The notes beneath the pieces are model-generated. The model was not told the DNA's origin and did no database searches. It saw only the letters and a program-made list of their open reading frames with translations. DNA of 64,000 nt from Thysanoteuthis rhombus (lineage: Eukaryota > Mollusca > Cephalopoda > Oegopsida > Thysanoteuthidae): NCBI GenBank assembly GCA_963457665.1, contig OY735209.1:60898654-60962653 (forward strand). The letters are read 5' to 3'. Shown piece after piece: positions 57,960 through 64,000 of the stretch. The position numbers were made by a program, and so were the translations under genes. How positions within the stretch are numbered: the first letter of the stretch is position 1; each line of letters begins with the position of its first letter.

Positions 57960-58245
57960 TAGTAGAAACTTGAAATTTTACACACACACACACTCCTTTC
58001 AATCTGTAAAAAAAAAGGTTTTTTCTTGAAAATTATCTTCCAAAATAGGTTTTTAGCGGGGGGGGGTCAATATGTAATACAAGTTCATACTAAATTGGTC
58101 ACTAGTTTGTGCCTGCTTGTTTTTTGAAAACTCAGATCTTTCCTTGTGATCACTGCCCAACAAAAGGCAAGAGAAAGAACATATACATTGATCATCCCTT
58201 TTTTCTAACTTTTTAATTGATCACCCCTAACAATGTACATATGGT
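57960..58245 (+). repeat. MITE-A copy 16 (fragment)
   Basis: From 'gaaacttgaaattttacaca' through 'ggtttttagcgggggggggt' to 'ttaattgatcacccctaaca'. Both ends are lost. Confidence 0.65.
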
Positions 58246-58709
58246 GATTCATAATTTCCCTTAGAATGCTTGTTTTCTTTAAATTCCTTCCTTTTATCAT
58301 TCTTTACTTTTATTTCTTGGCTTCTTCCTTATTTCCTTCATTTTTCATTATTTTTCTAATTTTTTTCCTTGACTAAGTTTTCTTTTTTTTCTTCTAATCT
58401 TTTGTGGCAATAGTTTTTCTTCCCTTCGTTTTTTCTTTCTTTCCAATTCTTCATGCTCTTCTCATATCTTTATTTTTTCCTTTCTTGTCTTTCCTTCATT
58501 CCCTTCTTCAGTCAGATTTAAAGGTTAGAATGACAGCAAGTCAAAAGAAATCAAGAACTCGACTATTATCTTCCTCTCACATGAAACAGGTCTTTTCTCT
58601 GCATAACTCTTCGTCAAGTTTTGAAAGGACTCTTATCTTTTTTCTCACTGGAAATAATTAATTAAATAAATCACACTTGTCAACAAAATTTCAAATACAG
58701 GAATGCATT
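58246..58709. other. CT-rich, no gene
   Basis: 58255-58520 is pyrimidine-rich; the 85-codon frame is low complexity at its start. Confidence 0.5.
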
Positions 58710-58878
58710 GAACAATTGTAGCCATCACAGATGGCAAAGGGTTCTATCCTTTTTTTTATATGCACATGTGTCAGCGTGTATAGTTAGTTTTGTGTATAGA
58801 CTTGAAAATTGGTATCAGTATTTAACTATGAGGAAAACTTTTTTAATTTTTGGAAAGAAAGCTTTTATGACCTTTTTG
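58710..58878 (+). repeat. Repeat B, second copy, left part
   Basis: 'ggcaaagggttctatccttt' to 'cttttatgacctttttggg', then LINE. Resumes at 59321. Confidence 0.75.
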
Positions 58879-59320
58879 GGATCATCATCATCATCAACAT
58901 CATCATCAACATCATCATCAGTCTTTTATTGTCAGTTGTTGAAAATAGACTTTCCCCAGAATCCACCTAACATTGGTATCATGGAGCCAGTATTTTCTGA
59001 ATTTGTCAAGTTCATCACTTCATCTTCTATTCTGTCAGCCTAGGTTTTGCATGTGATCTCTGGGAATCCATCTTGTGAGTTGTGATGTCCATTGTTGTCT
59101 GCCATTCTTGCAACATGGCCTGCCCATTGCAATATAAGTTTTCTAGTAGATTCTATGATGTCTCCGACTCCTGTTTTCTCCCTGATACATTGTGCTGTCT
59201 TGTGATCTCTCCATGTGAAGTTAAACGTGATTCTCTCTTGTGCACCTTGCATGCTTCTCAGTTTGCGGGTCTGTCTCTTAGATGTTGGTAGATGTAGTTG
59301 TCTACTTTCCCCAATTGATA
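58879..59320 (-). mobile_element. LINE 3' fragment, copy j, nested in repeat B
   Basis: (ATC)n-type tail at 58879-58920. The - frame at 59040-59324 reads LRSMQGAQERITFNFTWRDH, KTAQCIREKTGVGDIIEST and LILQWAGHVARMADNNGHHN. Its upstream end jumps to the thumb-region text also found near 26395, showing an internal deletion. It splits repeat B, so it inserted after it. Confidence 0.9.
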
Positions 59321-59482
59321 ACATCTAGATTCTCCAGACTTAAGATATTTCTAGATACTTTTTATTCTATTTTAGATGATTTCAAGTGAAAAACACCAGT
59401 GATGTCATAAAGAGAATTTATTTTGACCATATATAATCTTTGATGAAATTTCTCTTACATGGTTGCAAATTTTGATGCTCTG
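59321..59482 (+). repeat. Repeat B, second copy, right part
   Basis: 'gattctccagacttaagata' to 'catggttgcaaattttgatg'. Confidence 0.75.
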
Positions 59483-59499
59483 GATGTAATGAAATATTT

Positions 59500-59670
59500 G
59501 CATAGCTTATTGGAAAAATTAAACAATCATCTTTAATATCAGCATACAAGAAAATTTTGAGTTTATAGTTCCGTGAATTTTTCAAACTATTGAATGTATT
59601 TTTTTGTATTGCTTTTAATGTTAGCACAATGTTTCAGCAGATCCATTCTGCAGTCTTCTTCAGGTGTACA
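59500..59670 (-). repeat. Retroelement tail with CTGAAGA...GAAACATTG motif
   Basis: On - 'cctgaagaagactgcagaat' then GGATCTGCTGAAACATTG, followed by an AT-rich tail. Similar in layout to the PLE-type tails. Confidence 0.4.
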
Positions 59671-60225
59671 ATCTGTAACAAAAGAGACAAGTCTCTTTCC
59701 CACTGAAAAAATACGCAGCAAAGAATTTGGGCTAATATACTGGCTGGCCTGGCTCATTTAACCTGAGCCTCACAGACAATATCATTCCCACCACTGAGGA
59801 AACTGAAAAGCTGTTGTTGTGAATTATATGGAATCACCTGTGCTCAACCCCAAATGCAGCTGACATGGTGGTTTTTTCACCAATGAGTCAGCCATTAAAT
59901 GCTCCAAAAGAAGGCAAAATGTGAAGATATCATGTTGAAAATTTCATGAAAATTCAAGAAAACCACATGGCTGCTTGTCAATATTGTTTAGTTCCATTAA
60001 GAGTTATCTACACATGACTTTTGGTGCAAAACATACAAAAACAAGTAGGTTTTGTAATAAGATGCAGTTTAGAATTTGACTTTGTATATTTCTGACAGCA
60101 CAGTGTGCAATCAAATAAATGTAAATCATGGGTCAGCAAGTGAACCCAGAAGAATGTGTTGATTTATTGTCAAACCACAAATGTGTCTACATCTTATTCC
60201 GAGCAGATTTATGAATTGGAGCAAG
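59671..60225. other. No gene seen
   Basis: Nothing recognised. Confidence 0.5.
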
Positions 60226-60229
60226 CAAA

Positions 60230-62075
60230 TTATAAACTAGGGCGGCAAATACTTAGAGAAAATAGAAAACTGTAACATGCAAATAATACAAGCAAATTGA
60301 AAACTATGGCTGCAAATAATACAAATTAAAAACCATCGCACACAAATGATAAAAGCAAATCAAAATTATGGCACACAAATATTATGAGTGAATTAAAGAC
60401 TATTGCATGCAAATACTACCAGCAAATTGAAAATCTATGCATACAAATACTACAAGTAAATTAAAAATAGTGGCATTCAAATACAAGCAAATTGAAAACC
60501 ATATCATATAAGTACTACAAAGAATACTAAAGAAAAATATGCAAGTATTTTAAACAAATAAAAAATCTATGGCATGCAAATACCAGAGGCAAATTAAAAA
60601 CTATGACATGCAATCAAAACTATGGCATGCAAAAGCTACCAGCAAATTAAAAAGTTTGACAGCAAATACTATAAGCAAATTAAAATCTATGGCATGCAAA
60701 TACCGCAAGCAAATTGAAAACTACATCATGCAAATACTAAAAGCAAATTAAAAAATCTATGGTATGCAAATTCTAGAAGTAAATTAAAAATCATAATATG
60801 CAAGAACTAAAAGCAAATAAAGGACCATGGCATGCAAATATTATAAGTAAATTGAAAAATCTACAGCATGCAAGTGCTACAAGGAAATTAGAATCTAAGG
60901 CATGCAAATATTACAAGCAACTTGAAAGTCTGTGGCTAGAAATAGTGCAAGCAAATTAAAAAAAATATGGCATGCAAATATAACACGCAAATTAAAAACT
61001 ATAGCTGTAAATACTATAAGCAATTTAATAATAAATGGTATGCAAATAGTTCAAGTAAATCAAAAACTATGGCCTGCATGTACTTCAAGCAAATAAAGGA
61101 AATTATGACATGCAAATACTACAAACTAATTAAAAAATATGGAATGCAAATACCATAAGCAAATTAAAAATCTCTGTCATGCAAATACTATAAGCAAATT
61201 GAAATTTGTTGCATGCAAATACTTCTAGCTAATAAAAATCAAAGGCATGCAAATACCATGGACAAATTAAAAATCTCTGTCATGCAAATACTATAAGCAA
61301 ATTGAAATTTATTGCATGCAAATACTACAAGCTAATAAAAATCAAAGGCATGCAAACACTATAGACAAATTAAAAATCTCTGGTATGCAAATGCTATGAG
61401 CAAATTGGAATTATAGTATGCAAATACAACAAACAAATCAAAAACTATGGCATGCAAATATTACGAGCAAATTAAAGACTATGGTATGCAAGTATTACAA
61501 ATGAATTGAAATTCTATGGCATACAAATACTACTAGTAAAATTGAAAACTTGGACTGAAAATACTATAAAGAAATAAAAAAAACTATAGCATGGTAATAC
61601 TAAACACAAATTAAAAACTATGGCATGCAAGTACTACTAGCAAATTTAAAAAAAACTATGAAATAGTACTAAAAAGCAAAAAAATTATGGCATGCAAATA
61701 CTACAAACAAGTCAAAAAGTAAGGTATGCAAATACTACCAGGAAATTGAGAACTATTGCAAATGAATACAAGAAGCAAATTAAAGACTACGGCTTGCAAA
61801 TACTATGAACAATTCAAAAACATGGCATGCAAATACCACGAGCAATTTGAAAACTATATCATGCAAGTACTAAAAGCAAATTAAAAAGCTAAGGTATGCA
61901 AATATCACCAGTGAAAATCAAAATAAATGGCATGCAAATACTACAAGCAAATAAAAAAGATGGGGCATGCAAATACTGCAAACAAATTAAAAACTTGGGC
62001 AGAAAATACTATAAGCAAATCAAAAATAACAATACACAAGTATTACTAACAAATCTTTAAAAAATATTGCATGCA
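60230..62075 (+). repeat. ~35-bp satellite array carrying octamer ATGCAAAT
   Basis: More than 50 diverged units built on 'atggcatgcaaatactacaa' plus 'gcaaattaaaaact'. By eye about 26 units keep a perfect ATGCAAAT. A pair of units at about 61160-61250 is repeated almost exactly at 61260-61345, a sign of recent local duplication. Frames in it (60569-60751, 60967-61158) are repeat translation. Confidence 0.9.
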
Positions 62076-62094
62076 AACATTGTATCACATTTAT

Positions 62095-62388
62095 ATATTG
62101 TACCAGTGGAGCTAGGGGGCTGAAAATTCAAGCATTTACTCCATATGATGTCTACAAAAATGATTTTTATTTGTTATTAGGTGTTCATTTTACAGTGTAT
62201 ACATATGCTAAATTGGTCCTTTAGTTTTTATGATTGTTTTTTGTAAATTCGGACAGAAAAGCGAGAGAAATGAATTATTCATTGATCACCCTTTGTTCCA
62301 AAGTTTTTTAATGATTAAAACTACAGCATACCATCAAAAAAACGTTAGTCATGTGATGATTTCTATTGAGTGACTAACCAGACCTGTT
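62095..62388 (+). repeat. MITE-A copy 17
   Basis: 'accagtggagctagggggct' to 'gatttctattgagtgactaa'. It sits directly between two tandem arrays. Confidence 0.7.
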
Positions 62389-62429
62389 TTCATTAAGAAC
62401 TAAGATTATTTGTGAGTTAATTATTAAGT

Positions 62430-63250
62430 GATTTGAATAAGATGAATATTTCAGTGCTTAAAAAATGGATGATACACGTCGGAAATATAATGAATCGTGG
62501 GAAATATTGGGTCTTGAATATTGGATAGATCACTTAAGATATTGGGACTATTCTCATGGATTCTAGGAATATAGGAAATATTGGTTCTTGCGGAAATTTA
62601 TGAAGCACTTGGAATACTGGATCTCAAATAATAGTCGAATTGCTAGAAGATATTGTATTTGTTCTCAGGGACTCTTGGAGTATTGGATTAGTTCTTATGT
62701 GAAATATGGTGGATTTGTTCTTATGTGAAATATGGTGGATTTGTTCTTATGTGAATTCATGGATCACTCAGAATAGTAGATATGTTCGCATGAACTTTTG
62801 GAAGATTCAATCTGTTTTCATGATTCTTCATGAATCATTGGAAATATTGGATCCAAAATATCGGATAGATGATTGGAAATAATGGATGTGTTATGATGGA
62901 CTTTTGGAATATTGGATCTGTATCCAGGTACTCTCATGAATTTCTAGAAATATTGTACCTGAAAAATTTGATGAAGAATTCCAGATGATTCTCTGGAAAT
63001 AATGCATGCATTTTCGAGAACTTTTGAAACATTGAATCTGTTCATATGGATTTTGTGATGCTTGACATGTTTCATATAATTTTAGGGATCACTTGGAATA
63101 TTGATTCTGAAATATACGATGTAGAGCATCTTTGTATTACTGGATGTGTTGAAACTATTCCCATGGACTTTTATGAATTATTCGGAATATCAAGTCTAAA
63201 ATATAAGAGGAATCCCCAGAAAAACTGGATCTTTTCTCATGGACTTTTAT
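62430..63250 (+). repeat. Degenerate tandem repeat, 'ggaatattggatctg' type
   Basis: Loose units of about 60-90 bases containing 'ttggaaatattggatc' and 'tctcatggacttttgg'. Two exact 29-base units ('gttcttatgtgaaatatggt' plus 'ggattt...') lie at about 62692-62750. Confidence 0.75.
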
Positions 63251-64000
63251 AAATCTTTGTCCTATCCTTATAAATTAAAAGCAGTAAGGTTGTTAGTCTT
63301 CTGGAATTGAATATCAATTCGAAGATGAATTTTACTTTTCAAGTTCATGAGGTCCAAACCACTTTAATGAAAAAAATTCCACTTCCTTTTAAACGGTGGA
63401 AATTGAAGTTGACAAGTTTAAAGATGATAACTTTAAATTGAACACATCCTTCCATCAATTTGTGGAAGTCTGGGTCAAATTATGAACATTACTTAAATGG
63501 CAACAGTTTAGTCTTTGATTGAAATTCCTTTTTTGTCAGAAAGATTCCAAATCAAGTTTTTTACATGAAAAGCCATAATTCATTCTGGGTGCCATTTTCT
63601 CCTAAACTCTTTAAAATCATCCTCATGATTGATATTCCTCTCAGGACTGCTTGCTGACAGATTTTCAAGAAGCCATTGTATCTTTGGCGCCAACAAATTA
63701 GTTTCAGGTTTGTTTTTTTGTTCTTTTAAATTTCCTTCATACTTTATTCTTTTTATTTATTCATCTTTTCTTTCTGTAGACATTTTTGTAGCCAAGATTC
63801 CATGTTTTATGCCATGATGGGTTGAATGATTTAAGTGTTGAGTTCTTCACAAATGTTTTTAGATTCTTTCAGGCAAATTTACAATTCTGAAAATGTTTGT
63901 TCTTTAACAATGTCTGGAAGTGCTGCCATGATGTGAGGTGAAATATTTGCTACAGCAACGCTCTTTCTGTGTAAATTTGGTAACTACGTTCGAGTGACTA
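63251..64000. other. No gene recognised
   Basis: AT-rich. The 62-codon + frame at 63629-63817 has no signature. Confidence 0.5.

Overview
The window looks like intergenic DNA from a large, AT-rich, repeat-saturated animal genome. I found no intact host gene, no functional tRNA or rRNA gene, and no bacterial-type gene organisation. Several things together suggest a mollusc, most plausibly a cephalopod such as an octopus: very long (TA)n tracts, Penelope-like elements, a LINE family with (GAT)n tails, tRNA-derived SINEs, a Ty1/copia relic and many copies of one short non-autonomous element. The species is inferred from repeat style and was not checked by any search.

Layout. 0-5 kb holds relics of Penelope-like elements (PLEs): an RT fragment on +, a GIY-YIG fragment on - and another GIY-YIG fragment on +. 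5-8 kb holds tRNA-derived SINEs, a diverged ~135-bp tandem array and a PLE-like tail. 8-16 kb holds LINE 3' fragments, large microsatellites, an RT relic on - and SINE tails. 16-24 kb is dominated by a ~440-bp repeat (called MITE-A here) and three minisatellites. 25-28 kb holds two LINE copies abutting head to head. 31-36 kb holds a strong hairpin, a ~4.1-kb element with ~0.6-kb terminal inverted repeats (TIRs) and a broken multi-domain gene, and a ~190-bp MITE. 36-44 kb is microsatellites, MITE-A copies and unrecognised DNA. 44.5-49.6 kb holds a degraded Ty1/copia pol region on -, bracketed by ~350-bp direct repeats that could be LTRs. 50.9-53.3 kb holds two more LINE copies. 53.7-59.5 kb holds a dispersed repeat whose second copy was split by a LINE insertion, plus more MITE-A copies and pyrimidine-rich tracts. 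60.2-63.2 kb holds two tandem arrays, the first built on a unit containing the octamer ATGCAAAT.

The pieces form a layered record of insertion rather than a working pathway. LINE 3' ends carry trinucleotide microsatellites, LINE fragments sit inside MITE-A and repeat B, MITE-A copies carry expanded (TA)n tracts, and almost every coding relic has stops and frameshifts. The best candidates for something little described are the TIR-bounded element at about 31.65-35.73 kb, the octamer-bearing array at 60.2-62.1 kb, and a recurring hammerhead-resembling motif in PLE-like tails.
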